Positions 1-9,800 of a stretch of 64,000 bases of DNA are shown one piece after another. A program made the translations under genes and the position numbers. Each line of letters opens with the position of its first letter. Within the stretch, counting starts at the first letter, position 1. Below the pieces are notes generated by a model that saw only the letters and a program-made list of their open reading frames with translations, ran no database searches and was not told where the DNA came from. The DNA is from Medakamo hakoo (lineage: Eukaryota > Chlorophyta > Trebouxiophyceae > Coccomyxaceae), in the NCBI GenBank assembly GCA_026636295.1, contig CP089462.1, positions 1,178,001-1,242,000 on the forward strand. Reading direction: 5' to 3'.

Positions 1-124
1 GGGTGGGGGGTGGAGCGGGTGGAGGGGGGGTGGAGGGGGGGGGGGTAGCAGGGACGGTGAGCATGGAAGACGGGGGGGGAGCGCCCTTCCTCCCTCGCCC
101 CCACCCGTGCTCCTCGCCATGCAA
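1..124. repeat. G-rich low-complexity tract in an intron
   Basis: The first 45 bases are nearly all G on the plus strand, with TGGAG interruptions, followed by CT-rich sequence. On the minus strand this is a C-rich tract inside the intron that follows the first supported exon of the exported-protein gene. Confidence 0.5.
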
Positions 125-130
125 ACTCAC

Positions 131-478
131 TGCCGTCCGGGTTGACGTTGTACAGGGCCGGCCGCGCGTCCCCCAGGCCCGCGTTTTCGCCCGCGGGCAC
201 GTTGGCGGCTTTGGCCGCCGCCGCGATGGTCACAAGCGTGGGCTGGGCGGCCGCGCGGGTCACGGCTGCTGCCAGTGCTGCAAGCAGCAGGGCGGGCGCC
301 GCCCAGGTCGCGCGCCGGGCGCGGGACTGTTTGAGGGATGGAGAGACGGGGTTGAGAGAGAGGCGGGGCGGGCGGCGGGCGGCGGGCAGCCGCGCGGTTC
401 GCGTCCCCCAACGTTTTTTGTTTCGGGCTGCTTTCGACTCGAGGCCCCTCTTCCGTTCCATTTCTTCACCTGAAGCAT
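131..478 (-). CDS. 5' part of an exported (secretory or thylakoid-lumen) protein
   Basis: Only the beginning lies in the window; the gene continues past the left edge. The well-supported exon is 326..131, open in one frame, entered by a CTCAAACAG acceptor and left by a GTGAGT donor at 130..125. It encodes an arginine-rich stretch (RARRATW), a hydrophobic core rich in Ala and Leu, and an Ala-Ala-Ala-Gln site that looks like a signal-peptidase or thylakoid-processing site, then about 40 soluble residues ending LYNVNPDG. An ATG at 478 would give a first exon of only three codons (MLQ) spliced at GTGAAG, so the true first exon may lie further upstream, for example with a plastid transit peptide. 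I do not recognise the mature part. Compartment is inferred from the leader only. Confidence 0.4.
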
Positions 479-1167
479 GCTGCTCACACGTCTGGCTGAA
501 TATGGAGGGGTGCAATCAGGGCGAAACTATGTGTGCGCTGGCGCAAGAGACGCGTTTGCAGCTCTTCGGCGAAAAAACTGTGGTGGGCATGCGGGAAAGG
601 TGAGTTGCCGTGCGCGTTGGGCCCTGTTCTTTTTTATTTTTTAGCTCGGGCAAAACGCAGAACTTGCGCGCTGTGCGTATGAGACAGGCGGCGGGCGCGG
701 ACAGGACCGCACGTGGGCGTGCGGAGGCCCGCGGCGCGGGCCCGCATGCGTTATGGCGAGCGCCGCCGCCAACACGTCCGCATGCAAAGAAGGGGGCGGG
801 GGCGCCGCCGCCAACTCCCTCGTCCTCCCATCCCATCCACCGGAGACGAAAAGGGTCGACCCAGTGGCCCGTCCGTGCGCTGAGGAAAGAGAGCGCACCT
901 TGAGAGAAAAGCCACACCACGCGCGCACCTCCTCTCTCTTTGACGCGCGAGTGGGGGCCGCTCCTTCACCACGCTCCCACCCCTCTTGCCTCTCCATTTT
1001 TTTTTGCTCACGGAAAAAAAAATAATAACAAAAAACTCGTAACAAACCCACGCTCGGCACAGGGGGGAGTGGGAGTACGAACTCTTCCGTATCCTTTTTT
1101 TGTTTTTACAAACCACTTTCTCTCTTTCCCAGGCAAGGTTGGGAAGGGATGGGTGGCCATCCCTCCC
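479..1167. other. Intergenic region between the exported-protein gene and NHP2
   Basis: About 690 bases without a gene I can support. It should hold the 3' UTR of NHP2 (right side) and the promoter of the exported-protein gene (left side). A run of A residues interrupted by AATAATAAC lies near 1013-1035. A weak two-exon reading frame on the plus strand (502..599 joined to 645..903) is discussed under findings. Confidence 0.4.
1106..1110 (-). promoter_or_regulatory. TGTAA poly(A) signal, NHP2
   Basis: TGTAA on the minus strand 58 bases after the NHP2 stop codon. TGTAA is the known near-upstream polyadenylation signal of chlorophyte algae, so position and sequence fit, although a five-base match can occur by chance. 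Confidence 0.4.
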
Positions 1168-1772
1168 TCACGCCGCCCGCTGCACCGCCACCACCCGGCC
1201 CCGCACGTCCTTGAAGGCCTCCCCGAAATCTTCACCGTCCTCGTCTTCCACTTTCACTGGCTTCTTGGAGGCGACGGGCGAGACGAGCATGCAAGAGGTC
1301 GGGCGTTTTGTTAAACCAGCGCCACCCAGATCGTCCTTGGACCGGACGTAGATGTATGGCACGGCTTTGTCTTCGCATAAGATGGGCAGGTGAGCGATGA
1401 CGTCCAGAGGGGAGATGTCGGCGGCGATGATGCAGAACGTGCTGTTGTGTGCGGGCGGAAGGTGTGGGAGTGAGGTGGTGGATGGATGGGGATGGATGGA
1501 AGAAAAATAAACGCGGCTGGAGAGGAAAAAAAACGACACCCTAAAAAAACTCACCCTGCACCTCCACCCTTCCGCAACGCCTTCACAACTTCTTTGACGC
1601 CACGCTTGATCTGCTTGCGTTTGGCGGCCCGCTTGGCCACTTTCAACACTTTTTTAGAGAGCTTGTCGTCTGCGAGCGGGGACGCAATTGGGATGAGCAC
1701 GCGTGGGCGGGTGGACGCGCCCGCGTCATCGCTTTTTTTCTTGTCCTTCTTCTTGGACGGGTCTTTAGCCAT
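1168..1772 (-). CDS. NHP2: NHP2, H/ACA ribonucleoprotein core protein
   Basis: Subunit of H/ACA snoRNPs, which carry out rRNA and snRNA pseudouridylation in the nucleolus. Exons 1772..1555 and 1441..1168 join in frame (163 residues, normal for the family). The first exon gives a lysine-rich tail (MAKDPSKKKDKKK) and the start of the L7Ae fold (KRGVKEVVKALRKG). The second starts at TFCIIAADISPLDVIAHLP and holds the family signature LCEDKAVPYIYVRSKDDLG, then a KRPTSCMLV strand and an acidic C-terminus. The motif around DISP and the CEDK segment separate NHP2 from ribosomal L7Ae and SNU13. The intron has a GTGAGT donor and a CTCAC element before the acceptor. It is transcribed divergently from the AMSH gene. 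Confidence 0.93.
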
Positions 1773-2248
1773 GGTAAGGTGGGCTGGTTGTGTCGGACGG
1801 CGGGAACAGCGCGGGTCGAGTGTTTGTTTCGTCTTGCCAGCGACAACGGCGGCTGGCTAGGCGCAGCGTCGCAGAGAAAGAAAGAGCTGTGCGCGCGATA
1901 TAGCCGGTGGCAGGGTCACACGGCTACGAGCGCAGAACGGCGGTCTTGTCGCCTGCGGGGGAAGGCAGGGTGAGAGAGCAGGCAATGGATGGACGCGGGG
2001 CGGCGGCGCGTCCGAAAAAGCAATAGCGATAGTGCCCATGCGTTGTATGCGCGGAGCCAGAGTGTTGTTCTTTTTCTTTCGTCGCAACAAAAAGCGCGTG
2101 GGACCACGCGCAGGGGGGGACGAGGCGCCTCCTCGTCCCACACCCGCGGGGGGCTGCACGCACCCACCCCTCACCGAGTCCCCGACGCGGGCTGTGGCCG
2201 TGCGCGTCTTCCCTTCGCGCAAAAAATTTACGCGACACTGTTGCACAA
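1773..2248. other. Divergent promoter region NHP2/AMSH
   Basis: 476 bases between two start codons pointing outward. It contains T-rich and A-rich short runs near 2067-2096 (TTCTTTTTCTTTCG, CAACAAAAAG), typical of 5' leaders here, and no open frame I can assign. It presumably drives both genes. Confidence 0.5.
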
Positions 2249-3942
2249 ATGCCCGCCCCACGCCGCACGACCCCACCACCCCCGCCGTCCCTGCCCGTCG
2301 TCCAGGCGAAAGCGCCCAACGCGCTCATCGGCATCGCCGCCTATTACAGGTCGGCAGGGCTGCTGCTGCGCCAGGTGAGTCGTTTGGTGCGACGTTTTTT
2401 TGTTCGCGCCACGAAAAACAAAACACGCCTTGTGCGCCCACCCGTCTCTCCTCTCTCTCCACATCCACCCACACACGCAAGGCCGCCCTCTACCGGGCGG
2501 CAGGCGACGACCTGCAACTGTACACCATGCTCTTGCGGTACGCCTCGCTCGTCATCGAAACCATGCCCGCCCACGCCGCTTTTAAAAAGGGAGACCCGGC
2601 CTACAAAAACCTGACGGCGACGCTGGCGACGTCCGTGTTCCCCGAACTGGAACGGTTGAAGGCGGGGCTGAAGCTGGCGTCGGCGGCGGCGGCGGTGGAG
2701 GCGGCTGGCGCGGCGGCGGCGCCGCGGGCTCGTCCGCCTGGCACGCTGCGGGCGGACGTGCTGGCGGACCCGGACGGCGTGGACTGGGGCAGGGCGTGGG
2801 GCGATGGAGGAGGGCCTGCCGCGGCCGGCCCGCACACGTCCGCGCCGTCCGCGCCGCCGCCGCCGCCGCCGCGGGCGCCCCTGCCGCCCGGTGTCGCGTT
2901 CGACCTGCTGACGGGAGAGGGCGGGGAGGCAGTGCCACCGCCGCCGTCTGAACCCGCACGGCCGCCGCCGCGGCCGCCGCCCGCCCTGCGCCCCTCCGCC
3001 TCGGCCGGCGCGCGCGCGCGCCACTCGCTCCTGGGCGGGCCTGGTCTCCCGAGCGACGACGGCGGTGGCGGGCCTCCAGGCCCGGCGTCGCCGCTGTACC
3101 CGCCCGCCGCCATCGCGGCTGCGACCGCGCCCTGGCCTGAACCGGCGCTGGGCCCGCAGGCGGCAGAGGTGGTGACCCTTCCCGCTCCGCCGCCGGGCGG
3201 GCCGCCGCCGTCCGGGCTCGGCTGTTTGCACGGCGCGCCGCCGCCGCCGCCCCCACCCCCACCCCCACCGCCACCTCCCTCGACCGCCATCGTCCCCGCC
3301 CTCGGCGTCGACCCACCGGGCGCCGCGCCCTCCACGTCTCCACCCGGCCTGCGGGAAGTCCACGTCTCCGCGGCGCTACTGGACGATTTCCTCAGGATCG
3401 CGGGCGCCAACACGGCGCGCGGACTCGAAACGTGCGGCATCTTGGCCGGCGTGCTCAGCGGTGGTGGGGCGGCCTCCCCATCCCCGTCGCCGTCGGGCGG
3501 CGTGGATGGCGGGTCCGTCTTCACCATCACCACGCTCATCATCCCCAAACAGACCGGGACGAGCGACACCGTCCAAGCGGAGGCGGAGGAGGAGATCTTT
3601 GCGGCCCAGGACGAGCGGGGGCTCTTCCCGCTCGGCTGGGTCCACACGCACCCGGCCCAGGCGTGCTTCCTCTCCTCCGTGGACGTGCACACGCAGTGCG
3701 GGTACCAAACCATGCTGGATGAAGCCATCGCGGCCGTCATGGCGCCCCGGGACGTGACGGGGCGGCGGTGCGGGCTGTTCAGGCTGAGCACGCCAGAGGG
3801 GCTGGCGCTCGTGCGGTCGTGCCCGCAGCGCGGCTTTCACGCGCACCCAAGGCCCGCCAGCAAGTCTGGCACCATTTATGAGCTGTGCGGGCACGTGTAC
3901 CTGAACCCGCGGGTGAGCCACGAGGTCGTGGACCTGAGATAG
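2249..3942 (+). CDS. AMSH-like ubiquitin thioesterase (JAMM metalloprotease)
   Basis: Zinc deubiquitinase of the STAMBP/AMSH family, expected to cleave K63-linked ubiquitin at endosomes (ESCRT pathway). Exons 2249..2374 and 2482..3942, 528 residues. The N-terminal third matches the USP8-dimer/MIT-like helical part (AALYRAAGDDLQLYTMLLRY, SLVIETMP). A long Pro/Ala/Gly-rich linker (about residues 110-320) includes a run of 15 to 16 prolines near 3239-3285. The C-terminal JAMM domain has the catalytic glutamate in GLETCGILAG (E358), the zinc motif HTHPAQACFLSSVD (H430, H432, D443) and the AMSH-specific extension with CPQRGFHAH for the second, structural zinc. All catalytic residues are present, so the enzyme should be active. 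The ATG chosen is the first that keeps the spliced frame open. Confidence 0.92.
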
Positions 3943-4094
3943 AAAAAAGAAGCGGGGCGGGGCGGGGCGAGGCGTGGTGGGTGGTGGTGGTTGGTGTGCT
4001 AGAGGAATCAAAGCAGGAGAAGCCTCCACAGCCCTGTCCGGCGCGTGCTGCTCGCGCCGAGCGCCGAATTCGCCGCGCCGAAACCATTCAAACC

Positions 4095-5486
4095 ATGGCG
4101 CTGGCCACATCCTCCCGCCCGCGATACGTTGAACGGCTGTCGGCTGACCGGACCGTCAAGGCGGCGGGCCCAGCCAAACCACCGCCCGGCCGCGGTGCGG
4201 TGCCGGAGGCCACGCGCCGCGTGTCGTCGTTGGCCGCCCTTTCGTCCCTCCCGGCCCGGCGGGGGCCGGCGCCCGTCCGGGTGGCAACGCCAACGCCTGG
4301 CGGAAGCGAGACAGGTGTCAGCCCACCGCTTCCCTCAGTTTTCACTCGCATCGCGGTGGGCGGCGCGGCGGCGGCCGTCCTCGTCGCGGCCGCGTCGGCG
4401 TGGCCGGCCAGCGCGACCGCCGCGGAAATCGTGCCGCTGTCTTCCGCGGCGCTGGACGCCGTGACGGCGTGGATGGTGCGTTGCCCGGTGATTATGCGGC
4501 GGATGCCGGACATCACGGAGAGTGGTGGAAAAGGGTGGGAGGTGCGGCGCCGGCTCCGCGCGGGGGGGCCGCAAATGCGAAACAGCCTGCGCGCGCGGCC
4601 TGAGAGGCTAGCCGCGCCTGGCCATCCATCCACCTCACCCACCCGCACCTTCCGCCCGCCTCCTCCGGGGCGAGGGCGACCTTCCTCCTGTTCCTCACAC
4701 GCACACGCACGCACGCACGCCCCCTTCTCTTCCTCACAGGACGCCGTCGAAGCGCTGGGCCCCGCCGGCCCCGCCGCCGTCATCGCGACCGTCGCGGCCG
4801 CCGAGATGGTGCCCCTCCTGCCGACCACCCCTCTCGCCCTCGTCGCCGGCCTCTTGCTCGGCGCCGGCCCGGGCGCCGCCGCCGTCCTGACCGGCAACCT
4901 CCTCGCCGCGTCAGGCGCCTTCTTCGTCTCCCGCGGCGTGGGCGCCCGCTTTGCGCGGGCGGTGATCGCGGCGGAGAGCGGCGGTGGCGGCGGCGGCCAG
5001 CCCGCCGGCAACAAGCCTTGCCCGCTGTCAGCGCCTGGCGGCCTGTGGGCCCGCGTCTCCGCCGCCGTCGACGCCGGGTCGCCCGCCGAGAAATTCGCGG
5101 CCGTCGCGGCGCTGCGGGCGACGCCCGTCATCCCATTCTCCCTGTCCTCCTACGCCCTGGGCCTGGCCCCGGCCGCCGGCCTGCCCTTCTCCGTCTACAT
5201 CGCCGGCACGGCCGTCGGCGCGTCCATCTGGGCGGGCGTGTACGCGAGCCTGGGTGCGGCGTCGCGGACGGCGCTGGCGGCGGCGTGCGGCGGCGGCGTC
5301 GCGGGCCAGGAAGGCGTCCTGGCGGACTTGCTCGACCGCGCGGCCGCCGCGACGGAGGGCGCGGCGGGCGCGGCGGCGGGCGTCGCCGGCGCGGCCCTGC
5401 TGACCTGGGGTGCGGCCACCGTGCTCAAGCGTGGCCGCGGTGGTGGTGGCAAGCCGGGCGCCGCGCCGGCGCCGCCAGAGAGTTGA
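4095..5486 (+). CDS. VTT-domain (DedA/TVP38/SNARE-associated Golgi family) membrane protein
   Basis: Exons 4095..4475 and 4740..5486, phase 0, 375 residues. The 264-base intron lacks an in-frame stop, so an unspliced reading also looks open, but its composition and its GTGCGT/CACAG borders mark it as an intron. Residues 1-80 are Arg/Ser/Ala-rich and could be a plastid targeting region. They are followed by a hydrophobic segment (about 82-102) and the VTT domain with the re-entrant loop PLLPTTPLALVAGLLLGAG, then ATPVIPFSLSSYALGLAP and an IAGTAVGASIWAGVYASLG helix. Family members are lipid scramblases or transporters. Plastid placement is an inference from the N-terminus and from cyanobacterial-type relatives in algae. 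Confidence 0.82.
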   Translation: MALATSSRPRYVERLSADRTVKAAGPAKPPPGRGAVPEATRRVSSLAALSSLPARRGPAPVRVATPTPGGSETGVSPPLPSVFTRIAVGGAAAAVLVAAASAWPASATAAEIVPLSSAALDAVTAWMVRCPVIMRRMPDITESGGKGWEVRRRLRAGGPQMRNSLRARPERLAAPGHPSTSPTRTFRPPPPGRGRPSSCSSHAHARTHAPFSSSQDAVEALGPAGPAAVIATVAAAEMVPLLPTTPLALVAGLLLGAGPGAAAVLTGNLLAASGAFFVSRGVGARFARAVIAAESGGGGGGQPAGNKPCPLSAPGGLWARVSAAVDAGSPAEKFAAVAALRATPVIPFSLSSYALGLAPAAGLPFSVYIAGTAVGASIWAGVYASLGAASRTALAAACGGGVAGQEGVLADLLDRAAAATEGAAGAAAGVAGAALLTWGAATVLKRGRGGGGKPGAAPAPPES

Positions 5487-5642
5487 GAGAGAGAGAGAGG
5501 AGTGAGAGAGAGAGGCCCCGAGAGACAGCCTTGCGCGCGTTTTGGGTGCGGTGAAAGAAGCCCGCGCCCAAAACCGCGCCCCACAATTTTGCCAGCACCC
5601 TGACAGCCAGCCAGCCCGCGTGAAGAGAGAGAGAGAGAGACA
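5484..5642. repeat. (GA)n microsatellites between convergent genes
   Basis: Two GA-rich runs (about 5486-5514 and 5623-5641) lie in the 242-base gap between the stop codons of the VTT gene and the BCNT gene. They are probably within overlapping 3' UTRs. Confidence 0.6.
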
Positions 5643-5644
5643 AT

Positions 5645-5649
5645 TGTAA
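5645..5649 (+). promoter_or_regulatory. TGTAA poly(A) signal, VTT gene
   Basis: TGTAA about 160 bases after the stop codon of the VTT-domain gene, in the expected position for the chlorophyte polyadenylation signal. Confidence 0.4.
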
Positions 5650-5728
5650 CAGCACAGCCGTGAGGAAAAACAGAGCAACAGGCACAAAGGACCACCACCA
5701 CCACCCCCGTCCCGCCCCCTCTCCCCAC

Positions 5729-6739
5729 CTACAGCCGCCCGCGCGTCCGGACATCGCTCGCCAGCCGGGCGTCCCGCTCCTTCTCGTACGTCGCCACGTC
5801 GGCTTTCGCCAGGAACGCCGCCCGGTCCAGGTAGCCTTTCCCTGAACGCGCGGCCGCGTCCAGTTCCGCGTCCAGCGCCGCGTCAGCCGCGCGCGCGCCG
5901 CCCCAGTCTGACCGGGACTTGGCGACCGTCGTCGCTTTGGCTGGGGCGGCCAAGGACGCGACGACGCCTTCCAGGCCCGCCGCCTTGCGAGCCGCTTCTT
6001 TCTTCGCGGCCGCGGCGGCCGCCGCCGCCGCTTTGGCGGGGGCGGCGCCCGCGCCGGCGGCGCCGGCGGCGTCGATCGTGCGAGTGACCGCGACTTCCTT
6101 CCCCGCAAACCGCCGGGTTTCGGTGATGGCGACTTTGCCGGCGGCCGTGCCCGTCGCGGCGGCGGCGGGCGCGGCTTGCAGCGCGGCGGCGGCGATGGCC
6201 AGGGCCTCCTTGTCCAGGGCGGGCGGGGATGGCGGTGGAGGGATGGACAGGGATGGGCCGCCCTTTTTGGCTGGTGGCGGCGCCAGGCCCAGCGCGGCCC
6301 GCCAATCGCTGCCGGGCCGTTTTTTCATGCCAGTTTTGGAAATGGGCATGCACAGGGTGGCCAGGGACGGGCCTGGGCGGGCCATGGCGGCCGCGGCGGC
6401 GGCGGTCGCCGTCGAGCCCGGCCCGGGGCCGGGTTGCGGCGGAGGGGCCGCGCCGCCGCCATTCAACGCGGCCCACGCGTCGTCCACCCGGGCCCGCGCC
6501 GCGGCCGTGCGGCCCGTCGCGACGGCCGCACGGGCTGCCGCGTCTTCTTCGGCATCGACATGCGGGGCGGGTGGGGCGGGCGAGGCGCGTTTGCCGCCGC
6601 GTTTGCCTTTTGCTTTCCGCGCGGCAATGCGCTGCGCCCGCTCGTCCGGGCCTTCTCCCAAATCAGGGTCTGCGTCCGGGTCGTAGTCCGAGTCTTCTTC
6701 TGAGGAGGGGAGGTCGTCACCGTGCAGCAGGTCGGCCAT
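5729..6739 (-). CDS. BCNT/CFDP1/Swc5-like chromatin-remodelling subunit
   Basis: Single exon, 336 residues. The N-terminus is acidic (SSEEDSDYDPDADPDLGEG, about residues 11-29), as in Bucentaur proteins. The middle is Ala/Pro-rich and holds GMKKRPGSDWRAALGL. The C-terminal 70 residues match the BCNT-C domain: KSRSDWGG, GKGYLDRAAFLAKADVATYE and a final basic stretch. Yeast Swc5 and plant SWC5 belong to the SWR1 complex that deposits H2A.Z, and this is the likely role here (family knowledge). The start codon is 145 bases after the stop of the TPR-like gene, transcribed in the same direction. Confidence 0.82.
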   Translation of the reverse strand: MADLLHGDDLPSSEEDSDYDPDADPDLGEGPDERAQRIAARKAKGKRGGKRASPAPPAPHVDAEEDAAARAAVATGRTAAARARVDDAWAALNGGGAAPPPQPGPGPGSTATAAAAAAMARPGPSLATLCMPISKTGMKKRPGSDWRAALGLAPPPAKKGGPSLSIPPPPSPPALDKEALAIAAAALQAAPAAAATGTAAGKVAITETRRFAGKEVAVTRTIDAAGAAGAGAAPAKAAAAAAAAAKKEAARKAAGLEGVVASLAAPAKATTVAKSRSDWGGARAADAALDAELDAAARSGKGYLDRAAFLAKADVATYEKERDARLASDVRTRGRL

Positions 6740-6884
6740 GGTCCTGGGTGGGAGAGGTGCGACGGGGATGGACGACGGGGCGGAGCCGAGTGCGCGTGGA
6801 GAGTGTCGTCCACTTGCACTCTCTTTCTCTCTCTCTTCTCCCTCTCGCTCCGTCCCACCTCCCAACACAAACACACACGCACCC

Positions 6885-9800
6885 TCACACCCCACCCTCT
6901 TCACTCGCGCCCTTGCGGCCGCGGCCCCGCCCACGGCCGGCACCTGCGCCGCGGCCGCCGTCGCCACGGCCGCGGCCCGCACCACGGCCAGCGCCAGCCG
7001 GCGCGGCGACCGCCCCACCGAGCGGCGAGCCCGCACCAGCGGCAGCGGCCAGGTTGCCGCCGCTGCCACCCCCGCCGGACAGCGGTGGCGCCGCGCCCAG
7101 GCCCGACGCGGGCGGCGGGCCCGCGGGCGGCGCGCCCAGCCCCGCCGCCGCCACGGGTTTCGGGACCGCAAATACGATGGGCTGGCGGACGCGGCCCGTG
7201 CCCGCGCCGCCAGAGCCGCCCGGGCGGGACGCAGGCGGGGCGGGGGCGGGCGCGGGGGCGGGCGCAGCAGGCACGGGCTCGTCCCCCACCTCCCCGCCAC
7301 CGCCCTCACCGCCGCCGCCCTCTCCACCACCCCCGTCGTCGCCGTGCGCCCGTCCTTGTTCGTCGTCATCGTCGTCGTCCACGACGACCACGGCCTCCTC
7401 TTCCTCCTGCGCCGGCGCGGGCGCGGCAGCGGGCTGGGACGCCAGGCCCTCTAAGAACGCGTCCGCCGCGTCAGGGCCGCCGCCCTCTCCAGGGCCGCCG
7501 TCTTCTCCCTCCGCCCTGGCGCGCTTGGGCTCGGGCGGCGCCGCGCCTTCGGCCTCGCCCTCGGCCGGCCGCTTGGGCCCGTGGCCTTCCTCTTCTTCCG
7601 CAGTCGCGGCCGCGGCCGCGGCGGCCGCAGCGGCTTTGGCCTGCTTCTGCTCCAGGAGGCGGGCGCGCAGCGTCGCCAGGTCAGGGCCGCCGCCGCCGCC
7701 GCCGCCGCCGCCCTCGCCGCCGCCCTCCTCTTCTTCAGCGCCGGCCGGCTCTTCTTCCGCCGCCGCCGCGACCTCGGTCGCCGCGGCCGGCTCTTCAGCC
7801 ACAGCAGGCGGTGGCGCGGCGGGCGGCGCGGCAGGCGTGCCAAATGCACCGCCACCAAAGGCCGGCGCGTCTGGGCGCAGGGCAAAACCGCTGCCACTCG
7901 CACCGCCGAAAGAGGGTGGCGCGCCAAAGGGAGACGGCGCCGCCGCGCTGCCAAAGGCGCCCGGCGCACCAAAGGCGGGCGTAGAACCAAACGCCGGAGT
8001 GGGTGCAGCAGTCGTGGTAGCAGCGGCGGGCGGAGCGCCGAACGCGCCGCCACCAAACGGACCACCGCCGCCGGCCGGCGTGCCAAAGGCGCCGCCGCCG
8101 CCAAAGCCGCCGCCGCCGGGCGTGCCGCCAAAGCCGCCAAAGCCGGTGGTGGGCAAGGCAGCGGGCGGCGCAATCCCGCCAAAGCCGGGCGTGGGCGCGG
8201 CCGACGCGCCAAAGGCCGGGGCGGTGCCGAAGCCAAAGCCCGCGGGCGGCGGCGGCGGGGTGGGCGCCGCGGGCGGCGCCGGCGCCGGCGCAGCCTCTCC
8301 CTCGGCCGGCGCGCCGGGAGCCTCAGCCAGCACTTCAGCCGGCTCTTCCTCAGCGGGTGGGGCGGGAGGAGGAGCGGGCACCGCGGCGGGCGGCGCGGCC
8401 TCGGCGGGGGGAGGCGCGGCAGGCGCGGCGGGAGCGCCACCGCCCGCGCCACCGCCCGCGCCCGCCGCTGCCGCCGCCGCTTCTTTCAACCCCGCCACCT
8501 GTGCCTGCGCCGCCGCCAGGCGCTTCTGCGCCATGGCCAGCTGGCGCTGGACGGTGCGGTGCTCGGCCAGTAGAGCTTTGTGCGCGGCCACGGCTTCGTC
8601 GGCCCGCGTTTTCTCGGCGGCGGCGGCAGACTGCGCAGCTTCGGCCGCGGCCGCGCCCTCGCCCGCACCCGCCTCCAGCGCTGCCAGCCGGGCCTCGTTC
8701 GCTTCGACCTGCGCCAGCCACGCCGTGAACTGGGCTTCCGTCAGGTTGCGCTTGTTGAACACTTTCAGGCGCCGCTTGGCCAGGACTTCCTGGGACCGGG
8801 ACTTTTCCAGGGCGGCCGACAGGCGGGCGAGCTCGGCCGCGGCGTCCGCGCGCGCGGCCTCTGCCGCAGCGCTCGCTTTCTCCTCCACGCCGGCTTTGGC
8901 CTCGTCCGCTTCGGCCCGCGCCGCCGCCAGCGCCGCTTCCACGCGCTTGTACTCGTCCAGGTCGACCTTGCCGTACTTTTGTTGGAGTTGGCCGACGCGG
9001 GCTTCCCACTGGGACGCGGTGGCACGGGCGGACGCCGCTTCTTCGGCCGCGCCGGCCGCTTCCGCCTTGGCAGCCGAGAGCGCGGCCTCGAGCGGCGCGA
9101 GCTTGGCTTCCGCCGCCGCCAACCGCTCCCGCGCCGCCGTCAGCTGCTTGGTCAGACGGGCGCAATCGGCGCGCAAGGCCGTGTTGGACTCGCGGAGGAG
9201 TGTCGCCTGTTCGGCTTTGGCCGCCGCTTCGGCCGCGGCCGCTTCGGCCGCTGCGCCCGCGGCCGCGCGCGCGGCCTCGGCCGCGAGCTGCGCGCGCGCC
9301 TCCGCCGCCGACCGCTCCGCCACGGCCAGCTGGGCGGACAGCCGGGCTTTTTCTTGTTCTAGCAGGGACGCCGCAACCTCGGCCGTCTCCTTTTCGCGGC
9401 GCAGGTACGCCACGATCGCGCCGACCTCGCTCGGCGCGCCGCCCTCCCCACCACCACTCCCGCCTTGCTTTTCCGCGGCCTCGAGCTGGCCCAGCAACAG
9501 CTTGTTCTGTTCGTCCAGCTCCCGGCACTTGCGCTCCGTGTCCCGGCGCTCGGCTTCGACCGTGGTGCGCAGCGACGCCAAGTCGGCTTCGGCGGCGAGG
9601 CGGGCGGATTCCGCGGTCGCGACGGCTTCGCGCAGGCGCCCCGCGTCGGCGCGCGCGGCCGCGAGCGCGGCCTCCGCCGCACTCCGCGCCTTCACCGTGT
9701 CGCCGTGCTCCAGGACCTGGCGCTCGTACGCGGCCTGGGCGGTGGCCAGCTGGCCGCGCAGGAGGTCCACGTCCGCGGCCAGGGCGTCGGCCCGGGCGGC

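Noticed and set aside
1-60. G-rich left edge as telomeric repeat
   Set aside because: No regular telomere unit (TTTAGGG or TTTTAGGG) is present; it is a low-complexity tract inside an intron.
2344-3791. Long reverse-strand open frames over the AMSH gene (339 and 396 codons)
   Set aside because: They consist of Arg/Gly/Pro repeats from the GC-rich antisense of the AMSH linker and have no domain; the plus strand gives a complete enzyme.
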